Source: Reticulascus tulasneorum (taxonomy: Eukaryota > Ascomycota > Sordariomycetes > Glomerellales > Reticulascaceae). Taken from it: 64,000 nucleotides of DNA. The stretch spans positions 3,162,001-3,226,000 of the forward strand of contig LSAX01000007.1 of NCBI GenBank assembly GCA_001557505.1, written 5' to 3'. This document shows positions 11,473 through 22,043 of the stretch, piece after piece (the first letter of the stretch is position 1; each line of letters opens with the position of its first letter). The position numbers and the translations under genes were made by a program. The notes below the pieces were generated by a model. That model was not told the DNA's origin and did no database searches. It worked only from the letters and a program-made list of their open reading frames with translations.

Positions 11473-12159
11473 ATGAACCAGGGCGACCCAACTTCACGAG
11501 GCAGAGAGCACTTTATGCAGATGCCATGGTGCGCTGCAATCCTCCAACAGGCAGACATTGTGACCTTCATCGCATCATCCCGTGCTGAGGGAGTGGCCCC
11601 GCTTGGAGGACTGCCATCACAGGATCAGTTGTTTCGACGGAGCTTGTGGACTGGGCAAGCGATACCAGAATGCATCGGGTTTTATCAGGATCCATCTACA
11701 GGAGACGACACCAACGATGGATTTCAAGATCGAGGCGGCAACGATTCACGTTACGGCCAACAACTTCAAATCAAATCGTCTTCGCTCATGTTTGACCTCC
11801 AACCAGGCGTCAACGGATTCAATGGGTCAGCACACGGCGGTCTGATTGCCGCCTTGATGGATGAGGCGATGGGAAACTTCCTCCTACTCAACAGCGAGCT
11901 CCAGCATCGAGAGAAGGCCAAGGGACCACTACCTCTGGAGGTTTTAGATCTGGACGACGTCGGAGGCTTCTTTACAGCCGAGATGAGTGTGAAGTTGAGG
12001 AAGCCGATAGCCACGCCTCAGGTCGTGGTTGTCACGGCTTTTTTGCAAGGCATCAACGGGAGAAAGATGGCTTTCTATGTAACGGTGAGAGGAGAGAATG
12101 GAGTCGAGTATGCGACCTGCGACGGCCTCTGGATATCGCTTCAGCAAAGGAAATTATAG
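11473..12159 (+). CDS. PaaI-like hotdog-fold acyl-CoA thioesterase
   Basis: Single exon, 228 aa from the ATG at 11473; an in-frame GTG at 11404 is not used. The hotdog signature is FNGSAHGGLIAALMDEAMGN, with His near 121 and Asp near 130 placed as in PaaI/4HBT thioesterases, followed by the strands MSVKLRKPIATPQVVVVTAF and KMAFYVTVRGENGVEYATCD. The family hydrolyses acyl-CoA or acyl-ACP thioesters; the substrate cannot be read from sequence. The N-terminal 90 residues resemble the extended fungal versions of the family. There is no signal peptide. It lies between a divergent regulator and an MpaB-like oxygenase on the same strand. Confidence 0.82.
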   Translation: MNQGDPTSRGREHFMQMPWCAAILQQADIVTFIASSRAEGVAPLGGLPSQDQLFRRSLWTGQAIPECIGFYQDPSTGDDTNDGFQDRGGNDSRYGQQLQIKSSSLMFDLQPGVNGFNGSAHGGLIAALMDEAMGNFLLLNSELQHREKAKGPLPLEVLDLDDVGGFFTAEMSVKLRKPIATPQVVVVTAFLQGINGRKMAFYVTVRGENGVEYATCDGLWISLQQRKL

Positions 12160-12810
12160 CCGCAGCCTATTTGTGACCGACAGAAGTTTGACCTGCATCC
12201 GTGCCATCGACTAAGTATAGGACAGCAGAGGCACCTGGCTTAGCACATAGCTGATCACCCGCATTGAGACCCTCTTCCTTTTTTTTCCCTTTCAAAAGTG
12301 TTTCAGCGACCTTGTCTTCTGGTCCTTTTCTGGAAGTAGATCCGGTCGACATGTCAGAGGCAAGCAGCAGCTTGGCAAGTACGACCTCGGGCATGGTCGC
12401 CCCAAGTGGCGCCGGCAAGTGTGTGCTATGGAGCAACGGCAAATAACGAAGCTTGATAAAATCACAAGACAGAACTGTTTCCCACCGGAACAGCTCAGGA
12501 TGTGGCTACAAGAGCCACCGGCTCCGGCGTTATGCCATTGGCTTGCTTGTCAATTGTCCCACTTTTTGGCAAAATGTGTTTGGCTAGGCTACGGCCAACA
12601 CGAGCCGGTGGCTCTACGACCCGGGTAGCTTTACCACCTATTTCATGTGCTAATTCACGCAGAGCTGGGGTTGAGGAATACCTTTATTCTCCTGTTTATG
12701 TTTATCTAAGTCTCTCTTATGATAATCTATCCTATCTGAACTGCCAGAACTTCAATACATAACGGGTCATCGTTCCACCTGAATCACCATTGGTATTTTC
12801 AAAATGTCGG
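12160..12810. other. Intergenic region with an inverted repeat
   Basis: No gene is convincing. A 61-codon minus-strand frame from the ATG at 12352 to a stop at 12167 has some protein-like composition but no recognisable family, and it ends 8 bp from the thioesterase stop. AGAGCCACCGGCTC at about 12510 is repeated in inverted form (GAGCCGGTGGCTCT) at about 12602. Bases 12680-12760 are AT-rich. Confidence 0.45.
12510..12615. repeat. 14-bp inverted repeat with about 78-bp loop
   Basis: AGAGCCACCGGCTC and its exact reverse complement lie about 78 bp apart in the gap between the thioesterase and the oxygenase. It could fold as a stem at the 3' end of the thioesterase transcript or mark a small element; no further symmetry extends outward. 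Confidence 0.4.
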
Positions 12811-14260
12811 ATGGACGCATTGTTGCTGCAAGTACCTTCTCGAGAATATCCCTACTTCAACATGAGTGGCAAAATGTGGAGCGAGTACGGACCCTTCGCT
12901 ATATCCGTCCTCATCGTCTTTATAACTCTCGTCCGAACCTTGCGCTATCGACGTGCTACGGAAACAAAGGCACCATTTGGGCCATGGAAGCGACCGCTCT
13001 CCAGTATGACCACATCAGAAGCATACAATATTATGGGCCAGCTGCAGGAGTTGGAATTCCCATCGGCCATGAGCAAAGCCCGGAGCATTGCCCTACTCAA
13101 GGTTTTGCACCCCGCCTCATGCCTGAATCCTAACAAGGTTGGTTGAATCATGGCTAAAAGTAGCAGGCCGGCGGGATTCCCACAATGTCGAAACTCTTTG
13201 TTTCCACGGGACAGAACTCCAAGAAGAACTCAGGCAAGCGTGCCACCGACACCGAGATCCTCCTTCGCGAAGTGCAGAGCCGGCCGAGAGACTCCGAACG
13301 CTACAGGCAGGCCGTGGCGCGGATGAACTACTTCCATGCGCGATACCGCAAGGCGGGCAAGATCCTCGATGATGATATGCTACACACGTTGGGCGACAAC
13401 GTGGTGGAGATTTTCCGGGTCGTAGACGGTAGCGAGTGGAGGAAGCTGAGCGACGTGGAGAAATGTGCCATCGGGATCTTCCACAAGAACTTGGGTGAAG
13501 ATATGGATATTCCGTTTACGGCGCTTCCATCGAGAAAGACCGGATGGGACAACGGGCTTCATTTCGCAGAGGAGCTCCTCAACTGGACGATTGAATACAG
13601 TCACCGAGTGGCCAAGCCCAACAAGCCAAGCGACGACTATGTTCGGGTATACGTCGACGGTGCTACATCGAAGCTCCCCAAACCGTTCACAGCGCTTGCA
13701 AGACAGATCCTCAGCTCTGAACTGGATGAAGCGATGCGGATGAGCCTTAAGTGAGTGTCCATGAGCCCCCATACGTGTTTCTTTGCGCTTCATTGGGGCT
13801 TCATTAGTGCGGAACTAACATAAAATGCAGCCTCGAATCGCCTGGACCGGCCATCTCATCCGTCATAACAATGTCCCGAGAGCTGCGGAGGGTCTTTCTG
13901 CGATATCTGTGTTTTCCACGACCATCTTTCCTTGCGGTTAAATCATTGCAGGAGCACCCCAACCTCGAATCCGGCTTGTACAACTTCAGCCAGCTCTCTC
14001 TTCAGCCATGGTACGTAGAATCATCAACGTGGAACAAGTGGGGTCCCACAGCCTTACTCTTCCGTGCCGCTGGTGGCAGAGCGCCTGGCTCCAGGGGAGA
14101 TACGTATCACCCACAAGGATACGACTTGAAGACAATTGGCCCGAAGCCACAGCAAGGCCAAGGCTCGGATGAGATGATTGCTACGATTGAACACTTGAGG
14201 ATGGGCGGTCTTAGCGCATGCCCGTTTCCACACAAGACCCGCGCACAGCAACTAGGTTGA
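12811..14260 (+). CDS. ER-bound oxygenase of the MpaB / rubber-oxygenase-like family
   Basis: Exons are 12811-13101, 13167-13750 and 13831-14260, giving 434 aa with all phases matching. The N-terminus has a membrane helix (YGPFAISVLIVFITLV). The catalytic domain runs from about residue 95: RATDTEILLREVQSRP, RYRQAVARMNYFHARYRKAG, then DDDMLHTLGDNVVEIFRVVD and DVEKCAIGIFHKNLGEDMDI, then GWDNGLHFAEELLNWT. The His-containing segments YFHARYRK and IFHKNLGED are typical of the DUF2236 fold, in which histidines coordinate haem. MpaB cleaves the farnesyl chain in mycophenolic acid biosynthesis. Here the substrate is unknown. The regulator and thioesterase next to it suggest a small pathway locus. Confidence 0.85.
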
Positions 14261-15094
14261 GGAGGCCTAGGTGATCGTACGTAAATGTGTAGATCGATGG
14301 TGAAGATCAAGGAGTCGAATATCGAGTGAGTTAGCTTCACTATACTTAAGACACTTTGTTAGCGCTAATCGCACTTCTTGCTCCCGATGACGCGAGTGCT
14401 GCAAGTTTTGTTGGCTTCATTACAAACGGAGTTCATTATAAACCATGACTAATCACGACTCCCCCTTCCACTTACACTCGACCTTCTCATCCAGGGGCAG
14501 GCCTAGACCTCGAACCAAAATTTAGTATTTTTATTCAATCATATTGAAATGGGTAGATTCACGAGCCCATCACACGCAAAACGAAAAATAAACATCCTGT
14601 ATTATTATATTTGGCGCTATCCTGATTGTCGAATGGGAAGATGCCAATGCATGGAGCATATAATAGTGAAGGGGGCATGCTTTGACCCGCGTAAGTGGGT
14701 CGTAAAAAGCAGCGCCGCTTTGTCGTCTGGATAACTTCTTACACAATTTCATTTCACATAATTACTTTCCAAACGAAAGTTACCTGCAACTGGCGAAAAT
14801 AAAATCTGCCATCTCTTCCAATTGAGCGGCTCTGTTTTTTGCAACCTAATTACTTGCCACGGTGGTACACCACAGCTGCCTAGTGGGGTTACACCAGCCT
14901 TGTGCCATTCCATTTTTCAGGCGGTGCTAACAAACTGAATTATCTGGTCATCCACCAATCTTTTCTGATTGAGGTCAAAAATGTCCTATCTATTACAGGT
15001 TTCCTCGCACACGTAAGCCACTAGACACTTAGTTCTATCGCATTGACTGAAACATCAAGAGTTTGGCTCAGCAAGAGCAGCTTTGACAAATCCA
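14261..15094. other. Intergenic region with repeat copy 2
   Basis: The gap lies between the MpaB-like gene and the HET remnant. It is AT-rich around 14510-14620 and holds copy 2 of the dispersed repeat at 14689-14840. No coding sense was found. Confidence 0.6.
14689..14840 (+). repeat. Dispersed repeat, copy 2
   Basis: It matches 4651-4908 in the same orientation but lacks the 111-bp insertion. At its left edge GACCC and GGGTC form a small inverted pair (GACCCGCGTAAGTGGGTC). It lies about 430 bp past the oxygenase stop. With copy 1 it brackets 9.8 kb containing four genes. Confidence 0.7.
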
Positions 15095-16638
15095 ATGGCG
15101 ATGGATGTGTCGTACAAAGACAGCCTCTGCCATGAGTGTATGGGCATGGATATGGGAGCGCTATATAATGAACGTCTCAAATACGAACAATTCCGCCCAT
15201 CCGCATACTCGGCAATCTTGGGAGGAATTGGCCAACATCGAAGTGTGTGTTGTGCGAATTCTTGGCAAAGCTGTTGATTGATTCTCAATGGGCTTGCTCT
15301 GGCGATTTGGTTTACATAGGATTGGCATCGACCCATAGTCTCAAACAGTATAATACGACTGATGGACAAAAAGAGCATCTATTGCCAAGTACGCACACTC
15401 TCTTTATGGCCAAATTTGGATGAATGACTAACGAGGCTGACTCGGTAAACACAGCTGTCCATGGTGGAGACCACGACAAACTCCATCGGAATGTATTGGT
15501 CATTTCAAGGATGAGATCCTTCATTAACGGCCGGTGGGTTGATCCAAGCTGCCTTCAAGAAGTCCAACTCAATATGAGGGAGCACGCATCCTTCATCGCT
15601 ATGACTGGGCCTATATTCCTCGACCCACTGAGGTGTTCGCCGCGAAACAAAGTATCTGCGATATTGTCCCCCCGAAATTTAGCGAATTTCCTAGGGTCCG
15701 CAACTGGATTGATATCTGCAAGAAGAATCAACGACACTGGTGTAATGATTACGAACCTGTCGCTATTCCGGAATTTAGCTTGTTCGATTGCATTACGAGA
15801 CAAGTTATATCCGCTAATACCACGTTTCAATACGCGGCTCTCAGTTTCGTGTGGGGTTCAGCGACCGATTTGGATAGCGACATAGAGGCAATACCTGTGA
15901 CTCTTCCACAAACAGTTGAAGATTCCGTTCAGGTTGTCCTGAATCTAGGCATTCGGTTTCTCTGGATTGATCGCTACTGTATCCCCGAGGAGCCAACTAC
16001 CAAGCATATCCAGCTGGGCATGATGCATACAATATACATGGGCGCAGAAATAACAATAATCGCAGCAGATGGGTCGAGTGCAAACTCTGGTCTAACAGGC
16101 ATTAGTGAAGAGAGGGTAGTACAAGCTCAGCTTTCGCTGGGTCCTTGGAAGTTATCTTCTGCATTGCCAGATCCCAAATACACTATTGCGGGCTCTATTT
16201 GGTCTGCCAGGGGATGGACATACCAAGAAGGTCTACTATCTCGCCGCCGTTTGTTCTTTTCAAAAACTCAGATCTATTTCGAATGCCACTGCTCCCACTT
16301 TCGAGAGAGTGTTGCTGAGCCGAAAGCTCTCCCCCTAACTCGAAAACTCATTACGGATGTCGAAAGCCCAGACACAGAGGTAAATGCAATTGGGAAACAG
16401 TTTCGCATTTTCCCTACCAACGCCATTAGTCAAATTCAAGCACAATCATGGCTGCTCAAGAGAGTCATTGGTGAATACTCCGGAAGGGATCTATCCTTTC
16501 TATCCGATTCTGGGAGTTTTGAATAGTTTGTCGCACCCACAGCTTGCTTTCTCACACATAGCTGGGATTCCAGTCCTTTGGACCAACCTAGATTGGTCTC
16601 CTAGAGTTGGCAGTTCTTTGTTCTGCAAATTGCTCTAA
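15095..16638 (+). pseudogene. HET-domain gene, frameshifted
   Basis: HET proteins trigger incompatibility cell death in fungi. Recognisable pieces fall in different frames. From the ATG at 15095 there is LCHECMGMDMGAL, the usual N-terminal Cys motif. Near 15245 the sense moves to KCVLCEFLAKLLIDS in another frame. The HET core at about 15790-16270 is open: FQYAALSFVWGSATD, FLWIDRYCIPEE, IYMGAEITIIAADG and SARGWTYQEGLLSRRR. After GRDLSFLSDS the frame ends in a stop at 16524, while the expected continuation ILGVLNSLS..HIAGIPV sits one frame over, up to 16638. At least two breaks cannot be explained by introns. I take it as a decayed gene; sequencing indels are the alternative. Confidence 0.75.
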
Positions 16639-16839
16639 TATCACAATTGCTTCGCATTCTTGTTCCAAACTTGGTAGGCTCTCTGTTTATATTATCTAAG
16701 ACCTTGATTCTACCATAGTAGTAAACGGTGGCATTGTTCCTATAGAAGCCTGGAGCTTTCTCCCCGTCTTGGTTCCTTCTATCACGAAAGCTCAAAACCC
16801 ATCATGGGAATCTTCTCTTCTCCAAGTTCAAACTGAAAG

Positions 16840-18060
16840 TCAATTGGTAGGAGGCCGATTCTCCTTGAGTTTGGAGAATGGTGATTCCTCGCCTTGATAT
16901 TTGCTGAACGGATTGTTGTCTTTTGATTGATCAACCTGCTTTCTCACATGTGATGTGGTGGGGGTGACAGCCAGTGGCATATGTTTGTTTTGAGAGAAGG
17001 CGATAAATGAGATAGCAGGATGGTCTGGTAAGCTACACCACACGTCGATTGTCGCCCCAAATATTATCACCGCCGATTGTGTTGGAGTGATGCTTTGGAA
17101 CACAATCCTGTCAGCACACGCTGGTCTGCCTCGAGTGAGCCAGGAACGTAACTCGTCCAAGGTGGCGGCGTTAGCATCTCGGAGGTGGACGCTGAGTGTG
17201 ACATTAACAGGCTGGCTGAAATGATGAGTGAGTGGTGCAGGATTCCAATCCGAGCCGGTAGTGAGCGGCGCCAAGTAAATGGGAACTCTTTGCTGTCCGT
17301 AGTTCTGAATGTGTATAGGGGTTGTAGCAAGCAATTTCTCGCCATCCGTGTCTTTCATCATCGCTCTAGTGGCAAGTCGAGCATAGAGCTGTGGTGTTGT
17401 TAAGATCTGCTTGGTAGCGGCGGCATGCTGGAGTTGCTGGATCAGGTTGCTGCTAAACGAACGAATGCCATTGTAAGCTGGCATATCATGGACAGATGCT
17501 GCGATCAACTCGCACTCTGCCCCCCTGGATAATGTGCCTGAATAGCAGCAATCGAGAAGAATTAGAACATCAGGCTTCGCGTTGTCAATAATCTCTTTGC
17601 GGATCTGGATGAAGTCGATAAGGGGACAAAGTGATTGCTGTTGCCAGGTGGGTCGGAGGAGTAGAGCTTCGCGATCTGGTTCTGTGCTTGCGTGCCCTAT
17701 GTAGTAAAATATGACCAGGTCATCAGCACTAAGCGAGTTGATGATCAGGTTGAGAAACACTTTCATAAACCCCTGGGGCTCATCCTCGAAACTCTGAAGA
17801 GTCAAAAACTCAACGTTGTAGTGATATGACTTGCTGAACACATCCGCAAGGCGAGTTGTGAAGTTCCCAATGTTCAGGTGCTCGTTCTTGTCCATCTCCC
17901 AACATGCAATCACAACTTTGACTTTCTGGTAATGTTGAGGACGTAAACCTTCCTGGTAGTAGTTGCGAAGTGCTGAATCTAGCGAGTTCTTGAATTCATC
18001 TCTCGTCATGTATTCAGGGCGATATGCCCGAAGAGGGTGAGTTGGAGACCAGTCTGCCAT
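16840..18060 (-). CDS. Caspase-like protease (peptidase C14 fold)
   Basis: Single exon, 406 aa from MADWSPTHPL at 18060; the frame is open further upstream but without ATG. The caspase p20-like core has VKVVIACWEMDKNEHLNIGN, then DDLVIFYYIGHAS with the catalytic His near 123, then DVLILLDCCYSGTLSRG with the catalytic Cys near 172. Both dyad residues are present. A C-terminal domain of about 120 residues (VNVTLSVHLRDANAATLDEL, FISFIAFS-like end) follows, as in several fungal caspase-like proteins; its role is unknown. There is no signal peptide or membrane helix. The gene is divergent from the STAND-N/ankyrin-like gene and convergent with the HET remnant, a setting that suggests a cell-death executioner (inference). 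Confidence 0.82.
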   Translation of the reverse strand: MADWSPTHPLRAYRPEYMTRDEFKNSLDSALRNYYQEGLRPQHYQKVKVVIACWEMDKNEHLNIGNFTTRLADVFSKSYHYNVEFLTLQSFEDEPQGFMKVFLNLIINSLSADDLVIFYYIGHASTEPDREALLLRPTWQQQSLCPLIDFIQIRKEIIDNAKPDVLILLDCCYSGTLSRGAECELIAASVHDMPAYNGIRSFSSNLIQQLQHAAATKQILTTPQLYARLATRAMMKDTDGEKLLATTPIHIQNYGQQRVPIYLAPLTTGSDWNPAPLTHHFSQPVNVTLSVHLRDANAATLDELRSWLTRGRPACADRIVFQSITPTQSAVIIFGATIDVWCSLPDHPAISFIAFSQNKHMPLAVTPTTSHVRKQVDQSKDNNPFSKYQGEESPFSKLKENRPPTN

Positions 18061-18765
18061 TATTGATGTGGTGTGTGTGCGGTGTTCTTTCCTACCAGCA
18101 TGTGTGAGATTGTTAATATCAAGATTGTAAGCATCAAGCGTACCTGGATCAAGAGAATCCAAAAGTGAAAGGTGCGATAGTAATGAAAGACCGAAAACGA
18201 TGTCTGCAAAGTCAACATGCGTTGTATTTATGGGATATCATGAAGGCTTACCTTTCTCCGATACATGTGGCTGACGAGGTGAAAGAACTGTGAAGAAGCA
18301 GAGATCTGCTTTGTTCACACTGTGTAAGTAATAGTGAGTGGACCTCGTTTAACCGACACCACGCCGAAAAGGAAAAAAGATCTTACATTGTTATGGTTGC
18401 CGTTCTGCTGATTGTCGACTCAAAAAATGCCTACGTATGCAGCATATTGTAAGGAAGGGGGCAGGGCAGGCAGCAGCTGCATGAAATCCCCTCTTCAACG
18501 AAGGTTAAGGCAGCTAGGCATTATCTCTGCCTGATTGCCAAGGCGTAATCAGAGATTGGAATTTTGCTACCCGACCCAATAAGGTAGTTAAATGAAGCCT
18601 TCTCTTATAAATAGTTCAGCCTTAGCACCGCACCGTTTGTTTCCACTTACCCATGCCATTTGTACGCTGCTGCCACTCTTTCTCAAATATCGGCTGGAGG
18701 AAGTCTGTAGCTTGAAATTGGCTCCCTTGTGGGTGGTGAAAATCTGCCCTTGAATCATTTGCGTC
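18061..18765. promoter_or_regulatory. Divergent promoter, caspase-like / STAND-N gene
   Basis: The 705 bp separate two starts pointing away from each other. On the minus strand a GTACGC site at about 18143 and a TAG acceptor near 18097 could bound a 5'-UTR intron of the caspase gene. No other coding sense was found. Confidence 0.45.
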
Positions 18766-21026
18766 ATGGCCGAAGTACTTGGGGTTGCGGCCAGCGGGGT
18801 CAGCCTCGCCCAGCTTGCCGGGATGATAGTTGTAGTAGGAATCAAGACTCGGACATTGCTGCGAGAGATCCAAGAGGCACCGGAGGAGATCAAACTGCGG
18901 CTTGAGCAAGTACAACTGATTGCCATGAGCCTCCAACTGCACGACGACGGGAGTCTCGGTGTCAATGCAGAGGCTCACCCAGTCTTACACAACGCCAGGC
19001 TACAGTGCCAGGAGTGTCTATTGCAATTGCAGACCATGCTGGAAGACCTCTCCGGCCAGATCTCAAGACATCGAGGCATTCGAAGGAAGATCGCGATTTC
19101 GAAGCTGGTGTTAAATAAGGATGCGGTAGAGAAGATCGAGCGCCGGCTTTCGCACTCCGTCGAAGTGCTCTCGATTGCTCACCAGGTCTACACCATGTAT
19201 TGCACACCCGTTCGATCCTTGCTGATAATCTGCTAAATCTTTAACAGCTACTTGCTTCAATCACAGAGAAGAGCGTTCAAATCGGCCGTGACCGAAGCTC
19301 TTGAATCCTATCACTGCCAAAGGGCTGGAGGCTCTGGTGAAGAGGACTCGTATAGCTCTAGGTACCCGGGACAGGCGTACAAATTGTCAGCCAAAACCAA
19401 AAAACCCAACTGTCAATCTTTTTTTCGTCCTTGGCCATCCCCTTTCCCGTCTGAAAACTCTTGGAGGTTAGGAATCGGCCTTCTCACGGGTGTCATCGAG
19501 ATTGAAGTCTCACAAGCGACCCAAGTAGCTCCGCTTACACCGAATGGAAAAGATGCAAATCCTGGGCGGAAACGGGAGACACCAACGTGTCATAATGTGC
19601 CTTGGGGCAGGATACGCTACAGTTTACCGAGATGGTGGTCGTACAGAATCTTGGAGTCAGTTTTCTACCAAGTGCAGAATGGATGGACGTACAGTTTCAA
19701 ATCGCGAAATATCGTTCCAAACCACTATGAACCATTTTGGAAGGCTTATGATACTGCCCAGAAGGGAGACTTGATAAGTCTCAGACAACAGTTTGACGAC
19801 GGGAAGGTGACGCCTCTTGACGAGGTTTCCTGGGGTTTTACACTTCTACAGGTAAAAGAAATCTCATCCAAACGACAAGATGAATCTATCTCACAAACAT
19901 AGATTGCTCTTAACTATTCACGATGGGACATATGCAATTTTCTTTTGGACTGTGGCGCTGAACCATACTGTCTGATATACGGGATCTGGGAGATAGTAGG
20001 CGATAGCAATTGGCGTGATTGGTTGTCATCAACTAACAAAACTTCTAGGATTATGACGTCCCTTCTATGCGACACATCGAAGACTCTGTTAAATTCGACG
20101 GCGGATGGAGAGGTAGCGAGCATGATGTGGGCCAACTAAAAACCCTGATCGAGCGAGATGGCCAGAATGATCTCCTCAGAGCCTCGCTCTTGAGTACCTG
20201 GATTGGATCGACAGAGTCCTTCAATGGCATGAGACGATTGCTATGGTCAGATGAAGAATACTACAGTGATGAATTTTCGGAGCTGAGGATGCGGCTTGCG
20301 ATTTCTCTAGCTCTCGGAGATGCTACCGTTGAAACAACGGTTGGTAATATCAGATACGCCTTGTGTAAGGACGGGAAGCTGGAGAACACAGACATAAACC
20401 TCTGCACTCGTGATAACAGTGGAAACTCTCTCATTCATTGTCTGGCTGGAGTGATTGGGGGACTTGAAGGCAGACACCCGGTCGAAGATTTTCATCTTCT
20501 CACCCGCGAAATCCTCTGTAGAGCCCCCGACTTGCAGAGAGCACTCCTTTTCGCAGCACGCAGCAGAGGGCCGGATTATGAGACGCCACTGATCAGATTG
20601 ATTCAAGATTCTCTTGACCGAAGGTGGGTTTACAGCCGGATGCGATCTCCTGGACTTATGGAATCTCACTTCTCCTATTGCGAAGCTGCAATTGTTGCCT
20701 GGCTTGAAGATTTAAAAGCTTGCGGCTTAGACCTTAATGCATATGGGGAAAGTCAGAAAGAGTTTCTTTCTCGAAGATTCTCGAGGCGGAACTTCGGTCC
20801 CAGGGAGATTAGCAACACAATGCGTGGAAGGGTAGCAAAAATACGTTTAATAGGTTTCGAGTATGGTGAGCAACCAAGTCAGTGGAAGTTTTGGTGGTCT
20901 GAAATGACAGATGAATACATCAGAAGCTTTTGGGATCTGGTGGAGACAGAACCTGAAGCATCGAGGCCTCCTATTATGCCTGGATCTTGGGTTGATGAGG
21001 AGTATTATAGTTCTGATTCCGAATAA
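18766..21026 (+). CDS. Protein with STAND-type fungal N-terminal domain and ankyrin-like region
   Basis: Exons are 18766-19185, 19267-19851, 19903-19995 and 20049-21026, giving 691 aa. The third intron has a textbook CAACTAAC branch point. The first 140 residues (MAEVLGVAASGVSLAQLAG.. EIQEAPEEIKLRLEQVQLIA) are the helical N-terminal domain seen at the front of fungal NACHT and other STAND proteins. No P-loop NTPase follows. Instead come EPFWKAYDTAQKGDLISLRQ and PLDEVSWGFTLLQ, then ALNYSRWDICNFLLDCGAEP, an ankyrin-like repeat. The remaining 320 residues are acidic at the end (WVDEEYYSSDSE) and of unknown fold. The first join is chosen by frame. It is the divergent partner of the caspase-like gene. 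Confidence 0.75.
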
Positions 21027-22043
21027 AACCACTGGGTTGATTTCTTACTAACAGCGTGTCACTAATCTTTGTACCATGAATTGCTTCTAGGTTTAGATGA
21101 TCGGGTTTAGTCGTGTGTTGCTCCAATGGTGTAGCCTTGTTAGGATGACCTACCAAGCAAGGCCGTCCTCGTGGCCATGAGTTAGAACGTGAGTCTTGGC
21201 TTATTTTCCAAGATAGGAACCTTGTTGATCTAGGCGGAGGAAGGTAGCGCCACTAGCAAAAGACATCGCTTGTTTAGACACCTGGTTATGGTTGAAGTCG
21301 CAGACTGCAACTTTCGTCAACTGCCACGAGTGAACCAGGCTCATAGGCAGCAACCATGCATCCGCAGCCGGAGGTAGCGGACTTGCCAGGTGCTCAATCC
21401 AATCCCCCAGCTATAGCTGATTGAAGCATAACAGGCCTGTGCATGCGGACCGCCGCGGCTGGCGTTCGTCGATCGAAGCAGGGGTTAGTCCAGTGATAAC
21501 ATCCCGGCCGGGCGTAATCGTACAAACTTGTAGCGATTGCACCGACGATGCAACCAGCTTTAATCTCCGGATGACCATTTGGCTTGGCAGGGCTTCGTGG
21601 CTTGGCTTACCATGTATGCACTCGAATTCGGACACTAATATTGACCAGGCAGTGGAGCCCATGCTGGCGCTATTCGGCCCCAAACGATCCATTCTGGGAA
21701 GCCAGACATAACGTAGGACATGGCTCAAAGTTGGCAATGCGTGGCTTGAAAATACCTCACAGTGCATGTGGTTCGCGGGCGGCAGAGTTGCTATGGCGCC
21801 GGAGTTGCAACATTCCGTTGTTCAGACCAAAGGGAGGAGGGGGTAGCACAAGAAGACTGGCTATGTCTCGACGAGGCTAGCATTGTCGCGTAAAGTTTCC
21901 CAGAAGCCAAACGTTCTTCGAATATGCGCTGTGACGACTCGCATCTTTGGATTTTGGACTGCAGCAACGAGGGCACATGCGACATTTTGTTTGACCCTGT
22001 CGGGATATGCTGTGTGACAGGTGGCTGTCACGGCATCTGGTGA
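21027..22043. other. Intergenic region, nothing recognised
   Basis: About 1 kb follows the STAND-N gene. Open frames of about 100 codons on both strands overlap one another and show no family features. Confidence 0.5.

Noticed and set aside
12167..12442. Minus-strand frame of up to 91 codons
   Set aside because: Composition is protein-like but nothing supports expression; it lies directly at the thioesterase 3' end.
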